Below, in pieces: positions 22,669-32,205 of a stretch of 64,000 nucleotides of DNA (its first letter is position 1; every line of letters begins with the position of its first letter). The translations under genes were made by a program, and so were the position numbers. Source of the DNA: JADLHS01 sp964561105 (GTDB lineage Bacteria; Verrucomicrobiota; Verrucomicrobiia; Limisphaerales; JADLHS01); the NCBI GenBank assembly GCA_964561105.1, contig CAZLOH010000012.1:1-64000 (forward strand). The letters are read 5' to 3'. A model generated the notes under the pieces. The model had not been told where the DNA came from. It did not search any database and saw nothing but the letters and a program-made list of their open reading frames with translations.

Positions 22669-25542
22669 ATGAGCGACATTCGATTGAAATACAAAGAGAC
22701 GCCGAAGGCCGGACTCGGGGTGAAGCTTTTTCGCGCGGGGCTGGTCGTGCTCCTGTTGCTGCTCATCGCTTACTTCGTGGCGAGCAGTTCGTGGTTTCTC
22801 AAATCCGTGGTCCTGCCCCGCGTCGGCGCCGCGCTCAACTCCACTGTGACCGTGGCCGATATTGAACTGCACCCGTTCAGCGACCTGACATTGGAGCAAC
22901 TCAAGCTGACCCCGAACGGCGCCGAGACCCTGCTCGAAGCCAAACGCGTTCACGTCGGCTACAGCCTGCTGGCCATCCTGCGCGGCAACCTGCTCGTCGA
23001 AGACGTGACCGTGGATTCACCCATCCTCACGCTCGTGGAAAATGCCCGCGGCCTCAGCAACCTCCCCGTGCTGCCGGGGTCATCCGCTCCCGCCAAACCG
23101 GCCTCCGCGCCGGGCGCGCCGCCCCAGCTGAACCTCAAGTCCCTCGCGCTCAAGAATGCCACGATTCGCCATACCCGGACGGCGTTGAACGGTGACCGGG
23201 TGGTGACGGAGCTGGCGAACGTGAATGTTTCCGTGAGCAATGTGAAAAACGGCGGCGACGGCAAGCTCACTTTTTCCGCGGCGCTGGCGCTGGACAAGTC
23301 CACGGCCTTCCCCGCTTCGGCCGCCAATCTGCAATCGTTGCTGACGGGTGACTTCGCCTTCAACCTGCTCGACAACCTGAAACCCAGTTCGATCAAGGGG
23401 CTGGCGTCCTTCACGGTCGGGCGCGCCACCGGCTCGTTCGCCGAGCTTGGCGCGCTCATCGCCCGCCTGGATTGCGACATGACGCCGACCAGCATCCAGA
23501 AGTTTGCCCTGCAATTCAGCAAAGGCAGCACGGCCCTGGGCGAGGTGCGCCTCAGCGGCCCGTTTGACGCGGAAAAAACCGAGGGCAAACTCAAACTCGA
23601 AGTGCTCGCGATTGACCGGCAAGTGTTGAACCTGCTGGGCGCCGCGCGCGGAATTGATTTCGGCACCACCACCATCAACAACGCCACCGACATCACTTTG
23701 ACCCAGGCCGGACGGATGATTTCCCTCAGTGGCCGCTTGCAGGTCGCGAAGCTGCAAGTGATTCAAGGCGCGCAGACGTCGCCCACGCTCGATCTGAATT
23801 GCGGTTACGACCTCACGCTGGATCGCATTGGAAAATCCGTGCTGCTCAAGGCGCTGAACTTCAGCGGCACGCAGAATCAGCAGGTGCTGGTCACCACGAC
23901 GTTGAGCAGTCCGCTCACGATTGCCTTCGGCGACACCATCAACGCGGCCGATGCCTCGCTCGATTATACGTTGAAGGGACTCAACCTTGCGGACTGGCGC
24001 GCGTTCGCTCCCGGCCTCGAACTGGCCGGCGTCGTGGGTGCCAATGGCAAACTGTTCTCCAAGGACGGAGGCAAGCGGTTGAGCCTGGAGTTCGAGGAAA
24101 ACATCAAGGGTTTCTCGGCCAGACTCGGAAGCGGGCCGCTCGCCGTGGATGAAATCTCCTTCCGGGGCGCGCTCAATCACACCGCGCAGGACGACGCCCT
24201 CAAGGGCACGATCGCCTTGAATGGAATCAAGTTGCCCGACCTCGCCGGGAATCCCTTGCAGCTCACGTTGAATCTGGACACCGCCGTTTCCAACCAGGTG
24301 GCCCAGTTGAACCAATGCAGCCTCAAGCTTACCCCCACCCCGCGCGCCCGGAATGAACTGACCCTGACCGGCCGGGTTGATCTGACTGACCCCAAGGCGA
24401 TTTCGGGCAATCTCAAACTCGCGGCCGATGCGCTCGATGTGACGGGCTATTACGATTTGTTCGCCGGCCAACCCGCCAAGACAAACGTGACGCTCGCGCC
24501 GCCGGTCGCCCCGGCGGCCACAAGGTCCAACACCGAGCCGCCGCCGGTGAAGCTGCCGTTTCACAACTTCACGGTGGAGGCGAACATCTACCAGTTCTAC
24601 CTGCGCGAAGTGGATGCATCGGATTTCCAAACCACCCTGTTGCTGGACGGCAGCCACGTCCTGCTTGATCCGTTCCAGCTAAAGCTCAACAACGCGCCGG
24701 TTCAGGCCCAGGCCGACCTCGATCTCAGCCTGCCGGGTTACAGATACGATCTTACCTTCAAAGCCGATGGCATTCCGCTCGGGCCGTTGGTCAATACTTT
24801 TTCGCCAACGTATCGTGATCAAGCCCAGGGCACCCTGCTCGCGCAGGCCAGCGTGAAAGGTGCGGGCGTCACCGGGGGTAATCTCCGCACCAATCTGACC
24901 GGCACGGTGGACTTCAGCTTCACCAACGCCAACATCCAGGTCGTGGGACCGAAACTGAAGACTGTCCTCGGCGCCGCCTCCGTCGTTCTGGGTTCCTTCG
25001 GCGTGCCGGACTTGACGAGCTCGCCGCTTGATTACGTGACGGCCCGTCTGAGCGCCGGCGAAGGGGCGATTCAAATTCCCGCCTTCATCATCCAGAGTCC
25101 GATCTTTCGGGCGGACTCAACCGGCGCGATTCCCATTGCCGATGTGTTAATGGACTCGCCGCTCAACCAGCCGGTCGGGATTGCGTTGCGTCGGGACGCC
25201 GCCGCCAAGCTGGGCATCGCCAATATCCCCACGAACGAGCCGTACGCCAAGTTACCCACGTTCGTTCATCTCGTCGGTACGCTGGGCATACCCGGCGCCA
25301 AGACGGACAAGGCCCAACTCAGCAGTCTGGCGCTGTCGGGCATTGGTGCCGCCGTGCTCAAGAACGCCGGCGGTAAGACCGGCCAGGAAGTCGGCGGCGC
25401 GCTCAATGCCTTGGGCGCCTTGCTCGGCAACAAACCCGCCGCCACCAATCAACCGCCCGTCACGAGCGGCACCAACGCGGCCAGCACCAATCAATCGCCC
25501 GAAAGCGGTTTGCTGGACTTGTTTCACCGGTTGAAAAAGTAA
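22669..25542 (+). CDS. AsmA-like envelope protein
   Basis: A 957-residue AsmA-family protein. A single N-terminal membrane anchor (LVVLLLLLIAYFVASSSWFL) is followed by a long beta-rich periplasmic region, as in AsmA/TamB lipid-bridge proteins: VTVADIELHPFSDLTLEQLK near the start and FIIQSPIFRADSTGAIPIAD near the end, with a low-complexity Asn/Thr/Pro tail. AsmA-like proteins help carry phospholipids between the membranes. It starts divergently from the glycosyltransferase. No partner genes are visible. Confidence 0.85.
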   Translation: MSDIRLKYKETPKAGLGVKLFRAGLVVLLLLLIAYFVASSSWFLKSVVLPRVGAALNSTVTVADIELHPFSDLTLEQLKLTPNGAETLLEAKRVHVGYSLLAILRGNLLVEDVTVDSPILTLVENARGLSNLPVLPGSSAPAKPASAPGAPPQLNLKSLALKNATIRHTRTALNGDRVVTELANVNVSVSNVKNGGDGKLTFSAALALDKSTAFPASAANLQSLLTGDFAFNLLDNLKPSSIKGLASFTVGRATGSFAELGALIARLDCDMTPTSIQKFALQFSKGSTALGEVRLSGPFDAEKTEGKLKLEVLAIDRQVLNLLGAARGIDFGTTTINNATDITLTQAGRMISLSGRLQVAKLQVIQGAQTSPTLDLNCGYDLTLDRIGKSVLLKALNFSGTQNQQVLVTTTLSSPLTIAFGDTINAADASLDYTLKGLNLADWRAFAPGLELAGVVGANGKLFSKDGGKRLSLEFEENIKGFSARLGSGPLAVDEISFRGALNHTAQDDALKGTIALNGIKLPDLAGNPLQLTLNLDTAVSNQVAQLNQCSLKLTPTPRARNELTLTGRVDLTDPKAISGNLKLAADALDVTGYYDLFAGQPAKTNVTLAPPVAPAATRSNTEPPPVKLPFHNFTVEANIYQFYLREVDASDFQTTLLLDGSHVLLDPFQLKLNNAPVQAQADLDLSLPGYRYDLTFKADGIPLGPLVNTFSPTYRDQAQGTLLAQASVKGAGVTGGNLRTNLTGTVDFSFTNANIQVVGPKLKTVLGAASVVLGSFGVPDLTSSPLDYVTARLSAGEGAIQIPAFIIQSPIFRADSTGAIPIADVLMDSPLNQPVGIALRRDAAAKLGIANIPTNEPYAKLPTFVHLVGTLGIPGAKTDKAQLSSLALSGIGAAVLKNAGGKTGQEVGGALNALGALLGNKPAATNQPPVTSGTNAASTNQSPESGLLDLFHRLKK

Positions 25543-25833
25543 ATCGGCGGATCGGATGTCCGGCCCATTTCTACTGCCCGCTTTCAGCCGCAGTGAGCGG
25601 CAGTTTGTAGGGGTGTTGGCTGCTATTATTCAATCCAGAATCCGGTCAAAGCTGGATCCAGTTAATGCTTGCATTTCCTCAACGAAACGCCAGTGTTTGG
25701 CCGTCTGTAGATGGCTGGTAGCCTCCAAGCATGGAAAATCCTCAGGTGAACGCAGTTCAGTGATGATTTGAAACCCGGCAACCGGGAACAGTCTGGAAAG
25801 AGCGCAGTTGAGTCTAGGACAGTTTGACATCAC
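25543..25833 (+). other. Non-coding spacer before the RRM gene
   Basis: 291 bases with no convincing gene and lower GC than the flanks. It could be a long 5' leader, as seen before cold-responsive RNA-binding proteins, but I see no defined riboswitch fold or clear promoter here. Confidence 0.35.
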
Positions 25834-26184
25834 ATGAGTTCTAAATTGTTTGTGGGAAATCTTTCCTTCAAAATCACCGAGAACGACCTGCAAGACGCTT
25901 TCGCGGCGCACGGCACGGTCGTGGAAGCCAATCTGATGATGGATCGCGTGAGCGGTCGTCCGCGCGGATTTGGCTTCGTCACCATGAGCACCCCCGAGGA
26001 AGCGCAAAAGGCCATTGATGCCCTGAACGGCAAGGAGCTGGATGGTCGCGCCTTGACCGTGAACATCGCCCGTCCGCGCGAAGATCGCCCGGCTGGCGGT
26101 GGTGGGCGGCGTGAATACGGCGGTGGCGGTGGCGGTCGCCGTGATTACGGCGGCGGTGGCGGTGGCGGTCGTGGCCGCTACTAA
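25834..26184 (+). CDS. RRM-type RNA-binding protein with Gly-rich tail
   Basis: A 116-residue protein. One RRM (residues 1-80) has RNP2 KLFVGNLSF and RNP1 RGFGFVTM; a Gly/Arg/Tyr tail follows (GGGGRREYGGGGGGRRDYGG and on). This is the architecture of bacterial glycine-rich RRM proteins of cyanobacteria and related phyla, which bind single-stranded RNA and are often cold-induced. A strong terminator follows, so it is monocistronic. Confidence 0.93.
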   Translation: MSSKLFVGNLSFKITENDLQDAFAAHGTVVEANLMMDRVSGRPRGFGFVTMSTPEEAQKAIDALNGKELDGRALTVNIARPREDRPAGGGGRREYGGGGGGRRDYGGGGGGGRGRY

Positions 26185-26204
26185 GCGTCAACCGGAGATT
26201 ATTT

Positions 26205-26247
26205 CAGCGGCGGAGTTCGGGATGATCCCGGACTCCGCTGTTTTTTT
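26205..26247 (+). terminator. Intrinsic terminator of the RRM gene
   Basis: CGGAGTTCGGGA and TCCCGGACTCCG pair around a TGA loop, with one G-T pair, and seven T residues follow shortly after. Confidence 0.92.
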
Positions 26248-26346
26248 GGTGGAGACAAATTTGGACGTCGGGGCGAGATCAATGCAGCGGCATCGGCAAG
26301 GCGGGAATCACTTGCCGACCGGCTACCAGCCACGTTTACTGGGCGC

Positions 26347-27081
26347 GTGTCGCTCGCGCCTTTGCTGAACCTGACTCATCCGCCATCGAAGTGCGGCGCG
26401 TTGCTGGTAAACCAGCGACCCGTTCCACTGGTGTTGGTTCGCAATTCCCGCGCGCGGCGATTCGTGCTGCGCCTGCGCCCGGATGGTTCAGCCCGGGTGA
26501 CAATTCCTCGGGGCGGCTCCGAGGTCGAGGCCCGGCGATTCGTCGAACGGAATCGAGGCTGGCTGGAACGGCAACTCCAGCGCCTGGCCCAACGCCCCCG
26601 CCCACCGAAAGAATGGCGACTTGGAATGGAAATCCTGCTGCGAGGTGAGCCGGCGAAGCTGACCGCCGGCGCAAACGGCGGGCGCGGTCTGGTTTGCTTT
26701 GGGAGCGAACATTTGCGAGTGGCCAATCCCGGCGGAGACCTCCGGCCAGTAATTGAACGCCATCTGTGGCGTCTGGCCGCGCAGGAATTGCCGCCCAAAG
26801 TGCTGGCGTTGGCGGCGCGACACCAATTGACCGTGCGTCGCATCACGGTGCGCAATCAGAAATCGCGTTGGGGCTCCTGCTCGCGCCGCGGCACGATCTC
26901 GCTGAACTGGCGGCTCATCCAAGCTCCGGTCTTCGTTCAGGATTACCTCGTGCTCCACGAACTGATGCACCTGCGCGAGATGAATCATTCCGTGCGGTTC
27001 TGGGGCGAAGTCGAGCGGGTTTGCCCGGAGTACGAAATGGCCGAGCGCTGGCTGAAACAACATTCGGATTTACTCCGGTAG
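26347..27081 (+). CDS. YgjP/DUF45-family metallopeptidase
   Basis: A 244-residue protein of the YgjP-like (DUF45, M48-related) family. The zinc motif HELMHLREMNHSVRFW is at about residue 203. The preceding RRITVRNQKSRWGSCSRRGT and ISLNWRLI are diagnostic. The N-terminal part contains the family's RARRFVLRLRPDGSARVTIP strand set. The role is unclear; members sometimes accompany restriction genes, but none is here. Confidence 0.87.
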   Translation: MSLAPLLNLTHPPSKCGALLVNQRPVPLVLVRNSRARRFVLRLRPDGSARVTIPRGGSEVEARRFVERNRGWLERQLQRLAQRPRPPKEWRLGMEILLRGEPAKLTAGANGGRGLVCFGSEHLRVANPGGDLRPVIERHLWRLAAQELPPKVLALAARHQLTVRRITVRNQKSRWGSCSRRGTISLNWRLIQAPVFVQDYLVLHELMHLREMNHSVRFWGEVERVCPEYEMAERWLKQHSDLLR

Positions 27082-27194
27082 TCGTGGCCGTCTGGTTGCG
27101 AATCGGACTGCGTGCGCCTGTCCGGCGGATTCATTCCGGCGCCACCCAACTGATTCTTCAAACCTGGGCGCAAGCAGCCGGGCAAAAAATTCGC

Positions 27195-29258
27195 CTACCA
27201 AATCACAGCGCGTTCGTCCACGGGTCGCCACATCGGGCTTCCGGCTCGAATGTTGAAGGCTTCGTAAAACATCGGCACATTCAGGAGCGGCCCGAAACTG
27301 CGGAATCGTCCGGGCGCATGGGGATCCACCGTGATGAGGCGTCGCGCTTCCGCGTCCCGCACGTTGGTGCGCCAGATCTGTGCGTAGGAGATGAAGAAGC
27401 GCTGTTCGGGGGTGAAACCACCGATGACCCGGCGCTGGGTTGGGTCTTTACGCAGCGCGCGTTGGAGCGCTTCGTAGGCGATATTCACGCCGCCGAGATC
27501 GGCGAGATTCTCGCCCAGCGTGAGCTTCCCGTTCACGTGCAGGCCGGGCAGCATCTCAAAGGAATTGTACTCCTCCACCACCAGTTGCGCGCGGGCATCG
27601 AAGGCTTTGGCGTCGGCTTCCGTCCACCAGTCGTTGAGGTTGCCGTCGGCGTCGAACTTCCGTCCTTGATCGTCGTAGCCGTGCGTGATTTCGTGGCCGA
27701 TGACCACGCCAATGGCGCCGTAATTCACTGCCTCGTCCAGGTTCACATCAAAGAAGGGCGGTTGAAGAATGCCGGCGGGAAACACGATCTCGTTCAACGA
27801 AGGATTGAAATAGGCGTTCACCGTTTCGGGGGTCATTTCCCACTCGGTGCGATCCACCATCTGGCCAACCCGGTCAATGGCGCGGCGTGCGGCGAACACG
27901 TCCGACCGGCGGACGTTGCCCAGATAATCGTCGCGGCGGATGGCAACGCGGGAGTAGTCGCGGAATTTATCGGGATAACCAATCTTGTGGGTGAAACGCG
28001 CGAACTTGGCGAGGGCCTTCGCGCGTGTGGTTTCGGTCATCCACGGCACCTTTTCGAGCCGGTCATGGAAAACCGCCTGGAGATTCTCCACCAACTCATT
28101 CATGCGCGCCTTGGCGGCGGGCGGGAAATACTTTTCCACGTAAAGCTGCCCGAGCGCCTCGCCGATGCTGCCATCAATCGTGTGGGCCGCGCGTTTCCAG
28201 CGAGGCTCCTGTTCCGGCTGGCCACTCAGAACCCGGCCGTAGAAATTGAAATTTTCCTGCTCGATGGCGGCCGACAAATAGGGGGCGCTGCGGTGGATGA
28301 GTTTCCAACGCAGATACGTTTTCCAGTCGGCGAGCGGACGCGTCTGCACGAGCCGGTTGACGGCCTCGAAGAACTCCGGTTGACCAACAATCGTATAGGT
28401 CGGAGCGGGAAGCGACAATCCGTCGTAGTAAATCTTCCAGGCGAGGGCCGGAGTTTTCACCGCGAAACTGTCGCCGACGAATTTGTTGTAGTTCTTGTTC
28501 GGGTCGCGCAAATCCACGCGGCTGCGGCTGGCCTGGGCGAGTTCCGTTTCCAGTGCGAGCAGCCGTTCGGCTTGCGCTTTTGCGGCGGCGGGTTTTTCGC
28601 CGAGGAACCCAAACATCTTCCCCACATGGAGCAGAAAGGCATTGCGTTGATCGGCGAATTCCGGCTTCAGATAGTAATCGCGATCCGGCAAAGAGAGGCC
28701 GCCTTGATCCACTTCGACGGCATAGACGGAACTGTCCTTGGCGTCAGGCCCGAACCCGATGCTGAACAGTCCGCCAATGCCGCGCACATGAAAATCCGCG
28801 AGCAGCGCGAAGAAATCCTTTGAGGTTTTCAGTTTGTTGATGCGCTTGAGGTCGGCGGCCAGGGGTTTCACGCCCAGTTGCTCGAGGCGATTGGTGTTCA
28901 TGGCGGAGGCGAAGAAATCTCCAACCTGCCGCCGCGGCGTTGCCGGAGGCAGCGAATTCGCCGCCGCCGCTGCCGCCTCGAGGATTTGATGAATCAAGAA
29001 CCAGTTCCGTTCGGCGAGTTCGGAGAACGAAGCCCAGCGGGCTTTGTCCGCTGGGACCGGATTGTCCTTCAACCACTGCCCACAGGCGAACTGGTAGAAA
29101 TCATTCGTCGGTGACACCGACCGATCGAGGTAGTCCAGGGAGAAAGCGGGAATTCTGGGCTCGGTTTGCTTGGCGGGCGGCTGGCTGTTGCCCGGCGCCG
29201 CCAGGACGCTGCCGCCGCCGACCAAAAGACACAACAACATATTTTTTGTGATTGTCAT
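27195..29258 (-). CDS. M13-family metalloendopeptidase (PepO/neprilysin-like)
   Basis: A 687-residue exported zinc peptidase. Signal peptide MTITKNMLLCLLVGGGSVLA. The N-terminal M13 domain has the family block DFYQFACGQWLKDNPVPADK. The catalytic domain shows VNAYFNPSLNEIVFPAGILQ, the zinc helix VIGHEITHGYDDQGRKFD, and ENLADLGGVN supplying the third zinc ligand glutamate. It ends with the usual tail. It degrades peptides outside the cytoplasm; the substrate is unknown. It is convergent with the YgjP gene. Confidence 0.94.
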   Translation of the reverse strand: MTITKNMLLCLLVGGGSVLAAPGNSQPPAKQTEPRIPAFSLDYLDRSVSPTNDFYQFACGQWLKDNPVPADKARWASFSELAERNWFLIHQILEAAAAAANSLPPATPRRQVGDFFASAMNTNRLEQLGVKPLAADLKRINKLKTSKDFFALLADFHVRGIGGLFSIGFGPDAKDSSVYAVEVDQGGLSLPDRDYYLKPEFADQRNAFLLHVGKMFGFLGEKPAAAKAQAERLLALETELAQASRSRVDLRDPNKNYNKFVGDSFAVKTPALAWKIYYDGLSLPAPTYTIVGQPEFFEAVNRLVQTRPLADWKTYLRWKLIHRSAPYLSAAIEQENFNFYGRVLSGQPEQEPRWKRAAHTIDGSIGEALGQLYVEKYFPPAAKARMNELVENLQAVFHDRLEKVPWMTETTRAKALAKFARFTHKIGYPDKFRDYSRVAIRRDDYLGNVRRSDVFAARRAIDRVGQMVDRTEWEMTPETVNAYFNPSLNEIVFPAGILQPPFFDVNLDEAVNYGAIGVVIGHEITHGYDDQGRKFDADGNLNDWWTEADAKAFDARAQLVVEEYNSFEMLPGLHVNGKLTLGENLADLGGVNIAYEALQRALRKDPTQRRVIGGFTPEQRFFISYAQIWRTNVRDAEARRLITVDPHAPGRFRSFGPLLNVPMFYEAFNIRAGSPMWRPVDERAVIW

Positions 29259-29581
29259 AAATCAATATCGCATCGGCATTGTGCGTCCGGCGCAATCGGA
29301 CCGGAAGCAGTTTCTTGCGGCCGATGAAGGTCGCCAGCTTTTCCGCTGGATCACCGTTCACGTTCCGTGGGAGACGTTGCGCACATGGTAGTTCGTGACA
29401 TCAGGTGTAGGCGGGCGAGCCGGCGGGGCGACGCTTGCAGCCGGGGACTACGCGGGTCACACGCGACGAGCGTCCACCGCATATACTTTTCGTGCCGAAC
29501 GGAATCGGTGCGGCGACTGCCCGTCGGTGCATCGGCCGCAAACTGACACCGGCACCTTCGTGTCGCTGCGGCTTGGGCAAA
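29259..29581. other. Non-coding spacer
   Basis: About 320 bases between the M13 peptidase start and the deoR remnant. I see no convincing protein, RNA or repeat. It should contain the peptidase promoter on the minus strand, but no clear -35/-10 pair stands out. Confidence 0.35.
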
Positions 29582-29746
29582 TTATCCAACTCCTAACTCA
29601 GCCGACTTTGCGTAAAACACTTCAATTCCCTTGCCGCGCAATTGCTCGACCAACTCCATTGGCGCCTGGCCATCTGTCACGATGGTGTGATTTTTCGTGA
29701 GATCGCAAAGTTGCGAAACAGAGCGGCGACCGAGCGTGGTGGGGTC
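29582..29746 (-). pseudogene. Detached 3' end of a deoR-family gene
   Basis: Reads DPTTLGRRSVSQLCDLTKNH then TIVTDGQAPMELVEQLRGKG, which lines up with DHTKFGRKSVSQLCDLSKVH and TIVTDNQAPVDLVEPLRTKG at the end of the intact DeoR regulator 800 bases upstream on the same strand. Only the last 50 or so residues are present. It begins directly at the stop codon of the nucleotidyltransferase pseudogene. The copies are diverged, so this is not a recent duplication. Confidence 0.8.
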
Positions 29747-30452
29747 AGGGCTGCTTGAACTGCTCAAAGCGGGAGATGCGCGCCTGGATGTCGCGGACAA
29801 TTTCATGAGGTTCGTGTTGGTCGCCGGTTTCCAGATGCGGTTTCAACCGTTCCAGCAAAGGCTGGACATCACGTTGATGACGCTGGATCAGGTTGGCGAT
29901 GTCAGCTTCATAAACCGAGACGCGATCGAATAATCCCTGCCGATAAAGCGAGGGAAGCGCGTAAAGTTTGAGCAGGATCAGTCCCGCGGGAGTTGCGGTG
30001 GGAACTTAGATTTCAGCAAACCGATGGGTTGTTCCAAAACTTGCCTGAACTTCGGCAAACAGTTTATTGGCGGTCAGCAGAAAATCCACGCGCACGCTGC
30101 GGAACCTGCCACGGATAAAAAATTCACTTTGCTCCTCAACCGTGATCTCCGGCAGACTTGTGACCGAAGTAAGTGACATGAGCAGATCAATATCCTCGGT
30201 GTTCCGGCCTTCCACGTATCGCAACATCGCAATGCCACCAACCAACAGATAGTTAATCTTCCGTTCGGCCAACAATGAGAATAGTTCCGCCACGTCGCGG
30301 TCCGTGGGAAGCAAATTGGGTTGCTGGTTGCGATGGGTATTTTGCCCCGATGAGCCGCCGCCCTCCCACGCATCCGGGCCAAGCAACACGGCATGGCGCA
30401 CTATCTCGGCAATACGCCGGATGCTGCCGCCTGGGGCGAGGGTGACGCTCAT
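29745..30452 (-). pseudogene. Nucleotidyltransferase (DUF6036-like) with in-frame stop
   Basis: The first part reads INYLLVGGIAMLRYVEGRNT then EDIDLLM, the substrate fold and catalytic Asp pair of MNT-like/DUF6036 nucleotidyltransferases. After THRFAEI a TAA (30006-30008) interrupts, but the same frame continues in homologous-looking sequence (VPTATPAGLILLKLYALPSL, then FDRVSVYEADIANLIQ) to a stop at 29745. It is therefore one gene of about 235 codons with a nonsense mutation, unless read through. Such proteins are often antitoxin/toxin partners. The N-terminus is uncertain (30452 or 30506). Confidence 0.75.
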
Positions 30453-30502
30453 AATGCCGCCGGAATTATGGCATATCTGCCTCTGAAAGAAACGCAGAAG
30501 TT

Positions 30503-31267
30503 TCAAATACCGGAAGCTATTACAACTTCAACTCCCTTCGTCCGAAGCGGCTCAACTAAATCTACCGGCGCTTGGTTGTCCGTGACAATCGTGTGAACCT
30601 TGGAGAGATCGCAAAGTTGCGAGACGGATTTGCGCCCGAATTTGGTGTGGTCCAGGCACATGATCACTTTCGCCGCCGCGCGCATCATGGCGAGTTGGAT
30701 GTCAATCAACAGCCCGTGCGAGTTGGTCAACCCTTCGAGCGTGATGCCACCTGCGCTCATCACGGCGACATCGGCATGAATCTTGGAGAACGCCTCCACC
30801 GCGAGCGGACCGACGAGCACACCGAGCCGCGGATAAATCACGCCGCCGCTCAACACGAGTTCCACTTTGCCGGCGGACGAATAGAGATTCGCGACGGGCA
30901 GGGAATTGGTCACGATTTGCGGCGATTTGTCTTCGAGATGTTTTGCGACGTGGAAGGTCGTCGTGCCCGCATCAATGATGACACTCTGATTCGGCTTGAT
31001 GAGTTCCGCGCAGGCGCGACCGATGGCTTCCTTTGCGTCGAGTTGATGCGTGTCGCGCGTGGAGAAGGTGAATTCGTCTGACTTCGGGGCAATGAGCCGC
31101 GCGCCACCGTGCGTGCGCTTCAAATTTCCCGCAGCTTCCAGCACTGTGAGGTCGCGGCGAACGGTGGAAACGGACGAGCCGACGTGCTTGGCCAAATCTT
31201 CAAGCGACGCAAATTCAACCTGTTGGAGATAGGCTTCCAACCGATGTTTGCGCTCTTCTGCCGTCAT
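30503..31267 (-). CDS. DeoR-family transcriptional regulator of the BMC operon
   Basis: A 254-residue DeoR-type repressor. The N-terminal winged helix-turn-helix is MTAEERKHRLEAYLQQVEFA with SVSTVRRDLTVLEAAG; the C-terminal sugar-phosphate sensor has VIIDAGTTTFHVAKHL and SAGGITLEGLTN. The frame is open to 31828, but only the ATG at 31267 gives a normal DeoR start. It is divergent from pduL with 84 bases between, so it probably represses the microcompartment operon and responds to a sugar-phosphate such as fuculose- or rhamnulose-phosphate (inference). Confidence 0.9.
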   Translation of the reverse strand: MTAEERKHRLEAYLQQVEFASLEDLAKHVGSSVSTVRRDLTVLEAAGNLKRTHGGARLIAPKSDEFTFSTRDTHQLDAKEAIGRACAELIKPNQSVIIDAGTTTFHVAKHLEDKSPQIVTNSLPVANLYSSAGKVELVLSGGVIYPRLGVLVGPLAVEAFSKIHADVAVMSAGGITLEGLTNSHGLLIDIQLAMMRAAAKVIMCLDHTKFGRKSVSQLCDLSKVHTIVTDNQAPVDLVEPLRTKGVEVVIASGI

Positions 31268-31302
31268 TCTGGCAAGAGTGTGGAAGATATTGGTAGATTT
31301 TG

Positions 31303-31316
31303 CAACATATTTGTTG
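31303..31316. promoter_or_regulatory. Putative DeoR operator
   Basis: A perfect inverted repeat CAACA-TATT-TGTTG lies in the 84-base divergent region between deoR and pduL. Its position between two divergent starts suits an operator; the link to this regulator is inferred only from position. A nearby TTGACT could be a -35 element, but no matching -10 is clear. Confidence 0.45.
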
Positions 31317-31351
31317 ACTCTGGCATAAATCTCGCGAAAATCACCACTGTC

Positions 31352-32029
31352 ATGGCTATTGCCGCATCCGCCCCACACCGAGCCGTCGTCGAGCACCTTG
31401 TTCGGCAGGCGGTGTATTCGCGTCTCGGAAAGCCGCTGCCGCGAGCGGCGTCCGCGCCGAATCCGCTCGTGGTGAACATCAGCGCACGCCATTGCCACCT
31501 GACTCCGGAAGCGGTGGAGCAATTGTTCGGCAAAGGTCATCAGCTCACGGTTCACAAGTGGCTTTATCAGGAAGGGCAGTTTGCGGCGAAGGAAGCCGTG
31601 ACGCTCATCGGGCCGCGCAGTCGCGTGATTTCCAATCTGCGCATCCTCGGTCCGTGTCGGAGTCTGAATCAGGTTGAACTCGCCTACACCGATGCCATCG
31701 CGCTTGGCTTCGACATTCCGTTGCGCGCGTCCGGCAACATCAAAGATACGCCCGGCGCGATGCTCATGGGCCCGAACGGATTTTTTGAAATGCCCGATGG
31801 GGTGATCCGTGCGCTGCGTCACGCGCACCTAAGTCCGACTGACGCGGAATTTTACGGCGTGAAACACGGCGATTGGATGAAGCTCAAGATCGGCGGCGAT
31901 TGTGGCATCACACTCGACAAGATGCTCGCGCGCGTGGACCAGAGTTTCAAACTCGAGGTTCACATTGATACCGACGAAGGCAACGCGTGCAACCTCCAAC
32001 CCGACACGTCGGTGGAACTTGTGAAATAA
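31352..32029 (+). CDS. pduL: PduL-type phosphotransacylase
   Basis: A 225-residue PduL, which swaps CoA for phosphate on acyl groups (acyl-CoA to acyl-phosphate) inside microcompartments. The metal-binding histidines appear in VVNISARHCHLTPEAVEQLF; ILGPCRSLNQVELAYTDAI, RASGNIKDTPG and the late HIDTDEGNACNL are family hallmarks. The N-terminal 30 residues (APHRAVVEHLVRQAVYSRLG) look like an amphipathic encapsulation helix. ATG 31352 was chosen because upstream frame lies in the divergent control region. It is the first gene of the operon. Confidence 0.93.
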   Translation: MAIAASAPHRAVVEHLVRQAVYSRLGKPLPRAASAPNPLVVNISARHCHLTPEAVEQLFGKGHQLTVHKWLYQEGQFAAKEAVTLIGPRSRVISNLRILGPCRSLNQVELAYTDAIALGFDIPLRASGNIKDTPGAMLMGPNGFFEMPDGVIRALRHAHLSPTDAEFYGVKHGDWMKLKIGGDCGITLDKMLARVDQSFKLEVHIDTDEGNACNLQPDTSVELVK

Positions 32030-32176
32030 GTCCGAAATCCGAATGAAGAAATCCGAAAGAAATCCGAAATCCGAAAACCGAGTCGCTGTTTTGGCGTCGG
32101 TCGGGAGCGGTGTCTTCTTTCGGGCTTCGGACTTCGGGCTTCTTTCGGATTTCGAATTTCGGCTTTCGGATTTTTC
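32030..32176. repeat. CGAAATCCGAAAG inverted repeat, BMC spacer 1
   Basis: A left arm rich in GAAATCCGAAAGAAATCCGA and a right arm rich in CTTCTTTCGGATTTCG with TTCGGGCTTC pair over much of this 175-base spacer, separated by a short variable loop. The same family fills spacers at 34568, 37316, 37748 and 38204, and 55312-56075. Confidence 0.85.
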
Positions 32177-32205
32177 CAACCATTAACCCAAACAGGAGAA
32201 AACAA

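Noticed and set aside
25556..25771. 71-codon frame upstream of the RRM gene
   Set aside because: No family features; better explained as leader or spacer.
26766..28823. 685-codon plus-strand frame opposite the M13 peptidase
   Set aside because: The minus strand carries HEITH and other M13 motifs; the plus frame is a shadow.
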